From the NCBI GenBank assembly GCA_934193515.1, contig CAKPVJ010000027.1, positions 1 to 28,768 of the forward strand: a stretch of 28,768 nt of DNA, written 5' to 3'. This document shows positions 8,145-16,292 of this stretch, in pieces (within the stretch, counting starts at the first letter, position 1; each line of letters begins with the position of its first letter). This DNA comes from an uncultured Megasphaera sp. (GTDB taxonomy: Bacteria; Bacillota; Negativicutes; Veillonellales; Megasphaeraceae). Position numbers and translations under genes: made by a program. The notes under the pieces are model-generated. The model had not been told where the DNA came from. It searched no databases and saw only the letters and a list, made by a program, of their open reading frames with translations.

Positions 8145-8533
8145 TTAGCTGTACCGCCTTTCTGCCAGTCAAACGGTACGCCTTCTTCTGTTGGAGCTGC
8201 CGCCGTGCTGGTGCCGGCATATTTTAAATCATCGGCAAACACTTCTGCCAATTTATCAATCGTTTCCTTTTGGGCTGCTGTAGCGCGGCTGCGGTTGCGC
8301 ACAGCCGTTTCTACCATTTGAGCCATTTCATAGCGTGTCAAAGAATACGTCGGAGAAAATTTGGACATATCGGCACCTGTCAGCCCATCTTTGCTTAAGG
8401 TGCACAGCGATGTATATTCCCAAGAATTTCGTTCCATCGTGTCAAAGGGATTGGGCGCATATGGGTTGTACGCAGCCGCACTGCCGATGGTCATGATGAC
8501 AAAAGCCATAATAATCATACATATACGTTTCAT
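8141..8533 (-). CDS. Short secreted SLH-domain protein, OmpM-type peptidoglycan-binding module
   Basis: This 130-residue protein has a signal peptide (1-21, ending SAAA) followed by one S-layer-homology domain. NPFDTMERNSWEYTSL is the NPF.D...HWAY opening, GLTGADMSKFSP the middle, and LTRYEMAQMVETAV the conserved TRYEMA motif. It continues with IDKLAEVFADDLKYAG, which matches the segment that follows the SLH domain in OmpM-type outer-membrane proteins of Negativicutes. There SLH binds polyamine-modified peptidoglycan and tethers the outer membrane. Here no barrel follows, only a short polar tail, so the protein is a free SLH module. GGAGG (8541-8545) is seven bases before the ATG. It heads the cof-rapZ-yvcK-whiA stretch. 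Role inferred: envelope adaptor or competitor for OmpM sites. Confidence 0.82.
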   Translation of the reverse strand: MKRICMIIMAFVIMTIGSAAAYNPYAPNPFDTMERNSWEYTSLCTLSKDGLTGADMSKFSPTYSLTRYEMAQMVETAVRNRSRATAAQKETIDKLAEVFADDLKYAGTSTAAAPTEEGVPFDWQKGGTAK

Positions 8534-8613
8534 TTACATTCCTCCACAATACAAATATACTCCCTGCCGGGCCTAACTGCATCGTCATACCTGAAAGAGA
8601 GCATATCCATGAT

Positions 8614-9147
8614 TTATTCTTCAGTTTTTACGTCTTCCGTCTGCGTTGCTGTTTCTGCAGCAGTTGTATCGGCTGCTTCCGGTTCCGCATCAGCATCTTC
8701 GCCGTCAATAACCATGTCATCCAGCAGGCGAAGCTGGCTTGTCAAAATCGCACGGCATTTGGCACGGAAAGAGCGAGTCTGTGATTTGATTTTATCCAAT
8801 TCCTGCTGGGAAGCCTGCAAACTCAACGTCGTTTCGTCCATCATCTGCTTTTTCTTATTGGAAGCTTCCTGCAAAATCAAATCGGCTTCCTTGCGGGCAG
8901 ATACCTTGACGTTTTCTGCCGTCTGCTGTGCCAGCATCAGTGTGCTGTTCATGGTAGATTCCATTTTTTCATACTGCGTTAATTTATCCTGCAGCTTGTC
9001 GCAGCGTTCTTTCAGTTCACAATATTCCCGGTATACTTTTTCGTAGTCGCCGGCTATATCATCCATAAAGGCGTCTACATCTTCTTCGCTGTACCCGCGA
9101 AATCCTCGTTTAAATTCTTTATTATGAATATCCATTGGTGTTAGCAT
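8614..9147 (-). CDS. divIVA: DivIVA-family cell-pole/septum protein
   Basis: This 177-residue protein begins with the DivIVA membrane-binding region LTPMDIHNKEF..GFRGYSEEDVDAFMDDI. A long coiled coil follows (about 30-145, rich in Glu, Lys, Gln and Leu), then an acidic Ala/Thr/Glu tail (about 148-177). DivIVA recognises negatively curved membrane and organises division and pole proteins. The ATG at 9147 has AGGAGGAAT upstream. It is the last gene of the yggS-sepF-ylmH-divIVA cluster, as in other Firmicutes. The 80-base gap to the SLH gene (8534-8613) shows no clear terminator or promoter, so read-through into the next genes is likely. Confidence 0.95.
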   Translation of the reverse strand: MLTPMDIHNKEFKRGFRGYSEEDVDAFMDDIAGDYEKVYREYCELKERCDKLQDKLTQYEKMESTMNSTLMLAQQTAENVKVSARKEADLILQEASNKKKQMMDETTLSLQASQQELDKIKSQTRSFRAKCRAILTSQLRLLDDMVIDGEDADAEPEAADTTAAETATQTEDVKTEE

Positions 9148-9197
9148 GGTAAAATTCCTCCTCGAATCATATCCATTGGCGTCTTCGGCACTGACGA

Positions 9198-9983
9198 TTA
9201 CATGTATCGTTTCAGCAGTACGCCAATACGGCCTTTACGGGATGTCCCTGTAATCTGCGTCAATTCCATGCGGCCTTTGCCGCGCAGTGAAATGACATCG
9301 CCTTCCTGTACATCCTGTGAAGGTCCTTTGGCAGGCTGCCAGTTGACCTGTACGCGTTCACCCTTGATGGCTTCGGCTGCTTTCGTACGGGAAATGCCAA
9401 AACCGGAAGAAGCAATCGCATCCAGCCGCAGCGATGCTACCGTCGTCTTGATTTCTTTGACTTTTTCCTGGCGCGGCGCAATATCGCTGAGAGGCATTTC
9501 TTCTACGGAAACCGTAACCATTGCAATTTTAGTAAAATTTTGTTTCAAATACTGCAGCAGCGGCGTATCTGCCAAAATCACGGCACCGTCGTCCTGCATG
9601 ATAATATCGCCAAACCGTTCGCGGCCAATCCCCAAGCCCATCAGCGAGCCTAATACATCGCGATGACTCAGCAGGCGGTACCGTGCATCCCACGAAACGC
9701 GGCAGGCTGTCAGGCCAAAATCAACAGGGCCTTCATAGTCACTGCTGACAAACGCCATTTTGACGCGTTCCGCTCCTTCATAGCCGCCAAACGTGCGCAG
9801 CAGCAGCGAAGGGACATGGGCCTGAATCGTTTCGCCTATCTGCACCGCTCCCGGTGATACAAACTCACTGACGGCATACGGCCGCCCTTTGGCAGTACTG
9901 TCTGCCAAGTCGATTAGTCTAGCAGCCAGTTCGCCATTATCGGTTCCTTTATAATATCGAATAATCCTATCTCTGTTTTTCAC
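9198..9983 (-). CDS. ylmH: YlmH-family S4-domain RNA-binding protein
   Basis: This 261-residue protein matches YlmH: an N-terminal domain with FVSPGAVQIGE and the middle signature HRDVLGSLMGLGIGRERFGDI, then a C-terminal S4 RNA-binding domain (about 183-245). In Bacillus it binds ribosomes and helps rescue stalled nascent chains; the older view linked it to division because of its neighbourhood. The start is a GTG at 9983-9981 with GAGGAA in front. It begins 19 bases after the sepF stop, so no yggT/ylmG gene fits between them, unlike the usual Firmicute order. Confidence 0.93.
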   Translation of the reverse strand: MKNRDRIIRYYKGTDNGELAARLIDLADSTAKGRPYAVSEFVSPGAVQIGETIQAHVPSLLLRTFGGYEGAERVKMAFVSSDYEGPVDFGLTACRVSWDARYRLLSHRDVLGSLMGLGIGRERFGDIIMQDDGAVILADTPLLQYLKQNFTKIAMVTVSVEEMPLSDIAPRQEKVKEIKTTVASLRLDAIASSGFGISRTKAAEAIKGERVQVNWQPAKGPSQDVQEGDVISLRGKGRMELTQITGTSRKGRIGVLLKRYM

Positions 9984-10002
9984 ACTTATTCCTCACTTGT
10001 GC

Positions 10003-10503
10003 TTACTGCTGAGGCGTACTGCCGCCTTCCGGTGCTTTATTGCCCCAAGCCAGTTGTGTCGTATTGAAATCGTTGTAATCCCGTTTGCCTCTGTCTACTG
10101 TGACACTGCTCGGTACGCAGAGGAAAATGTCCTTGCCGACTTTTTGGATATTGCCGTCTAATGCATACGTTGCACCACTGATAAAATCAACAACTCGTTT
10201 GGATACATCAGGAGATGTCGATTCAAAATTGATAATAACCGGTTTGCGGTCCCGCAAATAATCGGCAATACTCTGGGAATCGTCAAACGTTTCCGGTTCT
10301 ACAATCATCATTTTCAGCGGCCGTTCAGACTGCGCATATCCCAAAGACGGACGGCGCGTGGCTGCTGCTACCGGCGCACGGCGCTGCGGCTGTTCTTCTT
10401 CCATTGGTTCTTCATCCTCAAATTCATCTGTTTCAAAATCATCGTCATCATTTACACCGCTGATCGTGCCAACAAGTCTGTCCCAATATTTTTTTACTCC
10501 CAT
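10003..10503 (-). CDS. sepF: SepF cell-division protein
   Basis: This 166-residue protein has the N-terminal membrane amphipathic helix (MGVKKYWDRLVG), an acidic and Pro/Arg-rich linker (about 18-60), and the SepF core. The core is recognisable from the region around MMIVEPETFDDSQSIADYL, PVIINFES, RVVDFISGATYALDGNIQKVG and DIFLCVPSSV. SepF polymerises into rings, binds the FtsZ C-terminus and anchors the Z-ring to the membrane. GGAGG (about 10513-10517) lies nine bases before the ATG. The gene lies directly between yggS and ylmH, and the yggS stop codon abuts its ribosome binding site. Confidence 0.95.
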   Translation of the reverse strand: MGVKKYWDRLVGTISGVNDDDDFETDEFEDEEPMEEEQPQRRAPVAAATRRPSLGYAQSERPLKMMIVEPETFDDSQSIADYLRDRKPVIINFESTSPDVSKRVVDFISGATYALDGNIQKVGKDIFLCVPSSVTVDRGKRDYNDFNTTQLAWGNKAPEGGSTPQQ

Positions 10504-10517
10504 GGTTTGTATCCTCC

Positions 10518-11201
10518 TTAGTAATTACGAGCGCCAAAAATAGCCGTTCCTACGCGGACTACATTTGCGCCTTCTTCGATTGCTATTTCAAAATCATGGG
10601 TCATGCCCATAGATAAATACTGTATTTGTCCGGCCGGAAATTTCGGCTTCATATCTTCATAGAGAGCGTGGGCAATACGGAATATGGGCCGCACATCTTC
10701 TACATGTTCAAAATTCGGGGCAATGCACATCAGTCCCTGTACGCGAACGTTTGCCAGTGTTTTAGCCAATTCGCACATAGCCGGAAATTCTTCTACTTCC
10801 ATGCCGAATTTGCTTTCTTCACGGGCAACGTTGACCTGCAGCAAAATATCCTGTACTTTTCCCAATTTTGCCGCTTCTTTATGGACTGCCTTCAGCAAAT
10901 GTTCCGAATCGACAGAGTGAATAAGGTCAAAATGTTCCACCGCATGTTTGGCTTTATTCGTCTGCAAATGGCCAATCAAATGCCATTTCAAATGATTTTC
11001 CGGAAATGCTTCCAGCTTCTGCAGCGCTTCCTGCACGCGATTTTCCCCTACATCTGTAATGCCGTTCGCGGCCGCTTCTTTCATGTACTCAACTGGATGA
11101 TTTTTAGTAACCGCTACGAGCGTAATCGCATCGGTTCTGCCAACACGGGCAGCTGCATCAGCAATTCTTTTTTGTACTGCTGCAATATTCTCTTTTATCA
11201 A
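10518..11201 (-). CDS. yggS: YggS/YlmE PLP-homeostasis protein
   Basis: This 227-residue protein belongs to the PLP-binding PLPBP family (fold type III barrel without a known catalytic activity), which buffers pyridoxal phosphate. Lys33 in VAVTKNHP is the PLP lysine. Other family marks are GENRVQEA, WHLIGHLQTNK, IHSVDS, QVNVARE.SKFG, LSMGMTHDFEIAI and VRVGTAIFG. The start is a TTG at 11201-11199: GGAGGG lies about seven bases before it and no ATG is near enough to the family's usual N-terminus. It is the first gene of the division cluster; the region 11202-11340 is an AT-rich spacer that probably holds its promoter. Confidence 0.94.
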   Translation of the reverse strand: MIKENIAAVQKRIADAAARVGRTDAITLVAVTKNHPVEYMKEAAANGITDVGENRVQEALQKLEAFPENHLKWHLIGHLQTNKAKHAVEHFDLIHSVDSEHLLKAVHKEAAKLGKVQDILLQVNVAREESKFGMEVEEFPAMCELAKTLANVRVQGLMCIAPNFEHVEDVRPIFRIAHALYEDMKPKFPAGQIQYLSMGMTHDFEIAIEEGANVVRVGTAIFGARNY

Positions 11202-11340
11202 AACGTAATCCCTCCGCAGTGTATATAATTCAGTCGCACATACGACGTACTTTATAAAACATTACACTATTTCTATTATATATATTTGCAGTTATAAATG
11301 CTAGTATTTTTATAAAAAAAGTCCGTCCAACCCCCGGAAA
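11202..11340 (-). promoter_or_regulatory. AT-rich spacer with probable promoter of the yggS cluster
   Basis: On the minus strand TATAAT occurs at 11280-11275, but the hexamer 17 bases upstream (TAGCAT) is a poor -35, so the assignment is weak. Next to the pgeF-like stop, CGGAC is followed by seven T on the minus strand, with only a short TCCG/CGGA stem. That could be a feeble terminator for the upstream gene pair. Confidence 0.3.
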
Positions 11341-12153
11341 TTATGGCAGCATGGCAAACGCGGCCATACGGCCTGTGCGGCCGCCGTCCCGGCGGTATGA
11401 AAAGAACCGCTGCGGCGTTTCATATACACACTGGCAGCTTACGTCAATATGATCCGGCTGCAGCCCTGCCTGACACAGCGCCTGATACTGCAAGGCCTTG
11501 ACATCGGCTGTCACTGCCCCCTTTTCTTCTCGCACCGCGTCCTTGGATCCCGGATTTGCCATTGCCAGCGCATCTGCCAGTTCTCTGCGGATGGTCAAAT
11601 GAGCCGGGCATACAGACGGCCCAATATACGCTGTTAGCTCCTGCGGCTGTGAGCCGTAAACAAACTCCATCGCCAGCACGGTCTTAGCCGTAATATGGGC
11701 CGCCGTATTGTACAATCCGGCATGAATCACGGCACAGGCTTTTTGTTTTGCATCAAAGAGAATCACCGGCACGGCATCTGCCACTTGTACCATGAGCAGG
11801 GCCCCTGGTATATCCGTCATCAATGCGTCCGCATGGGGCAGTGCATCTTGGGCAGACCCAGCGCCGCTGCCGCATTCCTCTTTGCCGACGACCACGATAT
11901 GATTGCCCTGTCCCTGCTGCACAGCCGTCATCTGGCTGACAGAAACACCCAAGGCGTCACACAGCCGACGTCGGTTTTCCAATACATCCTGCATATCATC
12001 GCCGACAGTCAACGACATATTCAGCGACTGCCAGCAGCCTTGGCTCACGCCGCCGCCGCGGCCTGTCACGCCATGACACAGGCCGGCATGATGCAAAAGC
12101 TGGCTTTCTTCCCAAGCAATGCCGTTCGCCTGTTCAATCCACTGTGTTCCCAT
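11341..12153 (-). CDS. PgeF/YlmD-family (laccase-domain) protein with substituted active site
   Basis: This 270-residue protein has the whole YfiH/YlmD frame: HGVT.RGGGVS, SLNMSLTVGDD, VLENRRRL, ADALMTDIPG, AYIGPSVCP and FFSYRRDGGRTGRMA. Active members use a zinc site (His of QVHG, Cys of ADC, His of HAGWRG) for purine nucleoside phosphorolysis or deamination, or for editing in peptidoglycan synthesis. Here QVHG is QGQG (Gln82), ADC is ADA (Ala127) and HAGWRG is HAGLYN (His144 kept). Two of three metal ligands are gone. I start at ATG 12153, with GGAGGT (12158-12163) four bases upstream. A longer frame to 12237 would add a false hydrophobic N-terminus drawn from the overlapping gene. It overlaps the radical SAM gene by 20 bases. 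Confidence 0.88.
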   Translation of the reverse strand: MGTQWIEQANGIAWEESQLLHHAGLCHGVTGRGGGVSQGCWQSLNMSLTVGDDMQDVLENRRRLCDALGVSVSQMTAVQQGQGNHIVVVGKEECGSGAGSAQDALPHADALMTDIPGALLMVQVADAVPVILFDAKQKACAVIHAGLYNTAAHITAKTVLAMEFVYGSQPQELTAYIGPSVCPAHLTIRRELADALAMANPGSKDAVREEKGAVTADVKALQYQALCQAGLQPDHIDVSCQCVYETPQRFFSYRRDGGRTGRMAAFAMLP

Positions 12154-13882
12154 CAGTACCTCCACACACATGACAACGATGACAGCCATCAAAGCAAGGA
12201 ATCGTAAAGGCTCCCTTGCGGGCTTGTTCCAGTTCATGTACTAAATACGACGGGGCCAGCCCCATGTCCAGTACGCTCCACGGCAGCAGGGCCTGTACGT
12301 CCCGTTCGGTATACAAAAAGCGTTTGACATCGAACCGTAATTCTTTTGCTGCCCGTTTCCAGCCTTTGACGCCGCCGTATTCGTGCGCCTTGACCAGCAG
12401 TTCGCCGACACGGCGGTCCCCACGGGACAATACTCCTTGGATATAACACTGCCGCAGCGGTTCTGCCAAAATTTCAATCTGTTTATCTTTATCCAGCGAC
12501 TTTTTGATATACGCCAGCCGTTTTTCTACGGTCTTCTTATCCGTCATAGCCATCCATTGAAAGGGCGTGCAGGGCTTGGGAATAAACGGATTGATGCTCA
12601 GCGTAATTTTACTTAAATTGCCAATCGCCGCCATGTGCTGCTGCACACGCCGCGTCATGTCTACGATGCCTTGAATATCTTCATCCGTTTCCATCGGCAG
12701 GCCAATCATAATATACATGCGTACGTGGCGAATGCCGGCCGCGGTGGCCAAATCAATGGAATGCAGCAAATGGTCTTCCGTAATCCCTTTGTTGATAATA
12801 TCCCGCATATGCACGCTGCCTGCTTCCGGAGCCAGCGTAATCGTCTTTTGGCCGCTTTCTGCCAAGCCTTTGACAATCGTCGGCGTAATCGAATCAGCCC
12901 GCAGGGATGCACAGGAAAAGGCCAGTCCCTGACTGCGGATAAACGTAACCAATTCATCAATATACGGATAATCGGAAATAGCAGCTCCCATCAGACCGAT
13001 TTTCTTGCCGAGAGCTTTGCCCCGCAGCACCGCTTGTTCGACATACTCCAGCGGCCGCACGCGCGGACGGCGATAGCAGTAGCCTGCCATGCAAAATCGG
13101 CAGTGCCGGCCGCATCCCCGGGCGATTTCTATCAAGTACATGGCGCCAAATTCCGTGTGCGGCGTCGCGACCACCGTTTCTCCCGGCTCCGTCAATTCCT
13201 GCCACTGCCGTTTGACATGGAGCGGCGCGCCCGCTTCCGGCGTAATCTTCACCAGTTCGCCAGCTTCATCGTATTCATGCACATAGAGAGACGGGACATA
13301 GACTCCCGGCAGCTGGGCCAGTTTCATCAGCAAATCATGCCGAGACAGCCCTTCTTCCCGGCCTTGCAGATACGTATCCAAAAACGGATGCATCAGGCTT
13401 TCCCCTTCGCCAATCAAACACACATCGACAAAAGGCGACAACGGTTCCGGATTAAAAAAAGCGACAGGCCCGCCCATGACGACCAGCGGGTCTTCATCAC
13501 TGCGTGCAGCGGCCAGTACAGGGACACGTCCCTGCTCTAAGATTTCCGGTATATGAAAATAATCCATTTCAAAGCTGACGGACAGCCCTATAATCTCAAA
13601 ATCGCAGAGAGGCCGCTGATTTTCCATCGTAAGCAGCGGCGTTTTTTGCTTAGCATAGAGCTTGCTCAGCTCTTTATCCGGCAGAAAGGCCCGCTCACAA
13701 AGCCAGTCCGGCCGTTCATTCACCATTTTATAAATAATCTGCATGCCCAAATTGCTCATGGCTACTTCATACGTATTCGGATAACAAATAGCCATGGCAT
13801 GCCGCGTCCCAAAGGGATATTTATAATACCCGTCTTCTTCCTGCAGCCGCTCTGTCAATTTTTTTTCAATTTGCCAGCTCAT
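12134..13882 (-). CDS. Radical SAM protein of the YgiQ-like/TIGR03960 type
   Basis: This 582-residue protein has an N-terminal cobalamin-binding-like Rossmann region (IIGLSVSFEMDY, VVMGGPVAFFNPEPL, CLIGEGE). A radical SAM core follows with the CX3CX2C cluster ligands Cys257, Cys261 and Cys264 in IARGCGRHCRFCMAGY. Later come TLAPEAGS and MIGLPMETDEDI. The C-terminus ends in a Cys-rich CFDGCHRCHVCGG, probably a second metal site. The family is widespread in Firmicutes, often beside a DUF2344 gene and rng, and its substrate is not established to my knowledge; no DUF2344 partner is seen here. ATG 13882 is chosen (GAAGGGAG seven bases upstream) over a GTG at 13888. Overlap with the pgeF-like gene suggests co-translation. 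Confidence 0.9.
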   Translation of the reverse strand: MSWQIEKKLTERLQEEDGYYKYPFGTRHAMAICYPNTYEVAMSNLGMQIIYKMVNERPDWLCERAFLPDKELSKLYAKQKTPLLTMENQRPLCDFEIIGLSVSFEMDYFHIPEILEQGRVPVLAAARSDEDPLVVMGGPVAFFNPEPLSPFVDVCLIGEGESLMHPFLDTYLQGREEGLSRHDLLMKLAQLPGVYVPSLYVHEYDEAGELVKITPEAGAPLHVKRQWQELTEPGETVVATPHTEFGAMYLIEIARGCGRHCRFCMAGYCYRRPRVRPLEYVEQAVLRGKALGKKIGLMGAAISDYPYIDELVTFIRSQGLAFSCASLRADSITPTIVKGLAESGQKTITLAPEAGSVHMRDIINKGITEDHLLHSIDLATAAGIRHVRMYIMIGLPMETDEDIQGIVDMTRRVQQHMAAIGNLSKITLSINPFIPKPCTPFQWMAMTDKKTVEKRLAYIKKSLDKDKQIEILAEPLRQCYIQGVLSRGDRRVGELLVKAHEYGGVKGWKRAAKELRFDVKRFLYTERDVQALLPWSVLDMGLAPSYLVHELEQARKGAFTIPCFDGCHRCHVCGGTDGNTVD

Positions 13883-13969
13883 ACGCACGCTCCCTTCACC
13901 GGCAACACTATTGGTATCTGTCGTGTAGTCATTGTATCATATCTGCCTTACAGAATAAAGCCGTCTTCC

Positions 13970-15580
13970 TCAGCCGCGCGTTCCCCGGTTATGCGTATAA
14001 TTCGGCAGTAATTTAGGCGATGGCACATCATCCTGAAAACGAATGGCCTTCTTTTCTGCAGCAAACTGTTGGACGTGCTGCAAAGACAACGCGCCCAATT
14101 TTGCCGTCTTGCTGTAGCGGGCCGCTTCGGTCCCGGCAATACGGCCAAAGACAATAATATCCAGCAGACTGTTGCCCATGAGCCGGTTCGTGCCGTGAAT
14201 ACCGCCTACATCTTCACCGGCTGCATACAAGCCCGGAATCTTCGTCGCACTGTGTTTGTCAATGCAAATGCCGCCGTTTTGGTAATGCAGCGTCGGATAT
14301 ACGAGAATAGGCTGTCTGCGAATGTCGATGCCGAATTTTTCATACATGTGAATCATCGCCGGCAGACGCTGGGCCATCGTGCCTTCACCATGGAGCATAT
14401 CGACCATCGGTGTATCCAGCCAGAGAGCCGGCCCATGCAGGGCATAGACACCCTTATGCCGGGCCGTGCATTCGCGGATAATCGCAGCCGCCACGACATC
14501 ACGCGTTTCCAAGGGATTGAGAAAGGCATCGCCGTCTGTATTGACCAGCATCGCCCCTAGAGAACGCACCTTTTCTGTTACCAGCGCGCCATAAATCTGC
14601 GGCGGATAGGCAGCCCCTGTCGGATGATACTGAATCGCATCGGCATATATCAGCGGAACCCCAGCCCGATAGGCCAACACCAATCCATCTGCCGTTGAGC
14701 CGTAATGATTGGATGTGGGAAACCCTTGATAATGAAGCCGCCCGGCACCGCCTGTCGCCAAAATAACGCTTTTGGCACGAACGACTTGATATTCTCTCGT
14801 ATCAAAATCATACAGCACGGCGCCTGCTGCTTTACCTTCTTCATCCAAGATCAATTCGACAGCCGGTGAATATTCGACGACCTGTACGCCAATATTCCGC
14901 ACTTCATCACGAAGAACCCGCATAATTTCTGCGCCCGTATAATCACCACAGGCATGCATTCGTTTGCGTGACGTACCGCCGCCATGTGTCGTAACCATAG
15001 AACCGTCATCGTGTTTATCAAACATGACACCTAGCTCGCCCAGCCACTGAATCGCTGCCGGGCCATGAATGACAAGCCGTTCCAGCAATTCCGGAATATT
15101 TTTATAATGGCCGCCGCCAATAGCATCCAAATAATGCATGGCCGGTGAATCCGATTCTGTATCAGCTGCCTGAATGCCGCCTTCAGCCATTCCCGTATTG
15201 GCATCGCCCAAGCGAAGCTTTGTCGCAATCATGACAGACGCACCGTGCTTGCGGGCTTCTATGGCAGCCGCTGCTCCGGCACCGCCGCCGCCAATAATCA
15301 GCACATCTGTATCATACATGGCATGCTGCAGCTCTATAGGAACCCCTTCCAAGCGGCTTTTCCCTTCCAAGACCGCCGCCAGTTCCTTTGGGACTTTGTC
15401 GCCTTTGTTGGGACCTACCTGCAGCACGGCAAAATTTTCCCGTTTATAATCCGGATGATAATGGAGCAGCAACTCCTGCTTTTCTTCCGGCGTGTACCGC
15501 CGCAGCTCTTCATGAAGCCGCAGATTCCGTGTCGCTTCGACGCGGGCTTGTGACGCCAGCATTTCTTCTGTATATTTCAT
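13970..15580 (-). CDS. Fumarate reductase/succinate dehydrogenase-like flavoprotein subunit
   Basis: This 536-residue FAD enzyme belongs to the FrdA/SdhA/NadB superfamily. About 90 residues of extra N-terminus precede the dinucleotide-binding GGGGAG at 97-102. Active-site marks are HPTG (319-322), TEKVR (335-339, equivalent to the catalytic Glu/Arg of FrdA), LHYQNGGI and HGTNRLMGNSLLD. In FrdA/SdhA the covalent FAD histidine lies in SHT.A.GG; here that segment reads ANTGMAEGG, so His is replaced by Asn and FAD should be non-covalent, as in NadB. GGAGG (15586-15590) is five bases before the ATG. It follows the iron-sulfur gene by nine bases. Likely reaction: reduction of fumarate or another enoate, or the reverse. 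Confidence 0.88.
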   Translation of the reverse strand: MKYTEEMLASQARVEATRNLRLHEELRRYTPEEKQELLLHYHPDYKRENFAVLQVGPNKGDKVPKELAAVLEGKSRLEGVPIELQHAMYDTDVLIIGGGGAGAAAAIEARKHGASVMIATKLRLGDANTGMAEGGIQAADTESDSPAMHYLDAIGGGHYKNIPELLERLVIHGPAAIQWLGELGVMFDKHDDGSMVTTHGGGTSRKRMHACGDYTGAEIMRVLRDEVRNIGVQVVEYSPAVELILDEEGKAAGAVLYDFDTREYQVVRAKSVILATGGAGRLHYQGFPTSNHYGSTADGLVLAYRAGVPLIYADAIQYHPTGAAYPPQIYGALVTEKVRSLGAMLVNTDGDAFLNPLETRDVVAAAIIRECTARHKGVYALHGPALWLDTPMVDMLHGEGTMAQRLPAMIHMYEKFGIDIRRQPILVYPTLHYQNGGICIDKHSATKIPGLYAAGEDVGGIHGTNRLMGNSLLDIIVFGRIAGTEAARYSKTAKLGALSLQHVQQFAAEKKAIRFQDDVPSPKLLPNYTHNRGTRG

Positions 15581-15589
15581 ACGAGCCTC

Positions 15590-16270
15590 CTATTTTTCAA
15601 TATCCCGCTGTTCATACAAACGACGCAGTGCATCGCTCGACATATGCGCCAATGCTTCCATTTCGCTGACATACGCACCCGTTTCGATTTCATGAACCCG
15701 TTTCGCCAACGGTTTGCTCTTTTTGGCAATAAATTTTCCCATCAGCCGCCGTGCCAGCAGCCCTACGGCACTATGGCTGATTTTTACGGGACAGCGGGAC
15801 GCACAAATATCACAGCTGACACAGCGAAATGATTCTTTGGCACAACCAGCGTAATCGCCGCGCTGCGCCAAGGCAATATATTTCATGACATTCAGTCCCT
15901 GAGGACAGCTCTTGGAACACGCATTGCAGTGAATACAGTTGTAAATCTCCGGGTACAGCTGCCCTACTACATTCCCGGCGACAGGCAGATTTTCCAAATC
16001 GTACTGCATTTTGTGAATGGGAAACGATTCCAGCCGCCCGACACACATACCGTCTTCCACCTTCGTCTGACAGGCCAGTGCTGACGTGAGTTCCGTCTGT
16101 CCCTGCAGCCGATAGACTACGGCACAAGCGCCACAAAAGCCGCTGCGGCAGCCGCAGCCGCGCACCAAACGAAATCCTGCATATTCCATCGCCCGCATAA
16201 TCGTCAAATCATCAGGCACCGTGCACTGCCTGCCCAGCAAATACACCGTCGCCATACGTTTTTCAGCCAT
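15590..16270 (-). CDS. Iron-sulfur subunit paired with the flavoprotein
   Basis: This 226-residue protein has an N-terminal plant-type [2Fe-2S] ferredoxin domain (probable ligands Cys41, Cys46, Cys49, Cys67; Cys39 is extra). A dicluster domain follows with two CX2CX2CX3CP motifs (Cys112/115/118/122 and Cys150/153/156/160). Ordinary SdhB/FrdB carries one [4Fe-4S] and one [3Fe-4S] cluster with a different third-cluster spacing. Two complete ferredoxin-type motifs suggest two [4Fe-4S] clusters, closer to HdrC-like proteins. ATG 16270 is chosen because AGGAG (16279-16283) lies eight bases upstream; a longer in-frame start at 16294 lacks one. It should pass electrons to or from the adjacent flavoprotein. 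No membrane anchor gene is present in this operon. Confidence 0.87.
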   Translation of the reverse strand: MAEKRMATVYLLGRQCTVPDDLTIMRAMEYAGFRLVRGCGCRSGFCGACAVVYRLQGQTELTSALACQTKVEDGMCVGRLESFPIHKMQYDLENLPVAGNVVGQLYPEIYNCIHCNACSKSCPQGLNVMKYIALAQRGDYAGCAKESFRCVSCDICASRCPVKISHSAVGLLARRLMGKFIAKKSKPLAKRVHEIETGAYVSEMEALAHMSSDALRRLYEQRDIEK

Positions 16271-16292
16271 ACCTATATCTCCTATTAGCAAC

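Noticed and set aside
12154..12237. N-terminal hydrophobic extension of the PgeF-like protein, looking like a membrane anchor
   Set aside because: It arises only if an upstream ATG inside the radical SAM gene is used. The ATG at 12153 has a proper GGAGGT and gives the family's normal N-terminus.
12635..13540. A 301-codon plus-strand frame opposite the radical SAM gene
   Set aside because: The composition is the mirror of the real gene (His, Arg, Phe and Gln rich), with no recognisable motif and no ribosome binding site.
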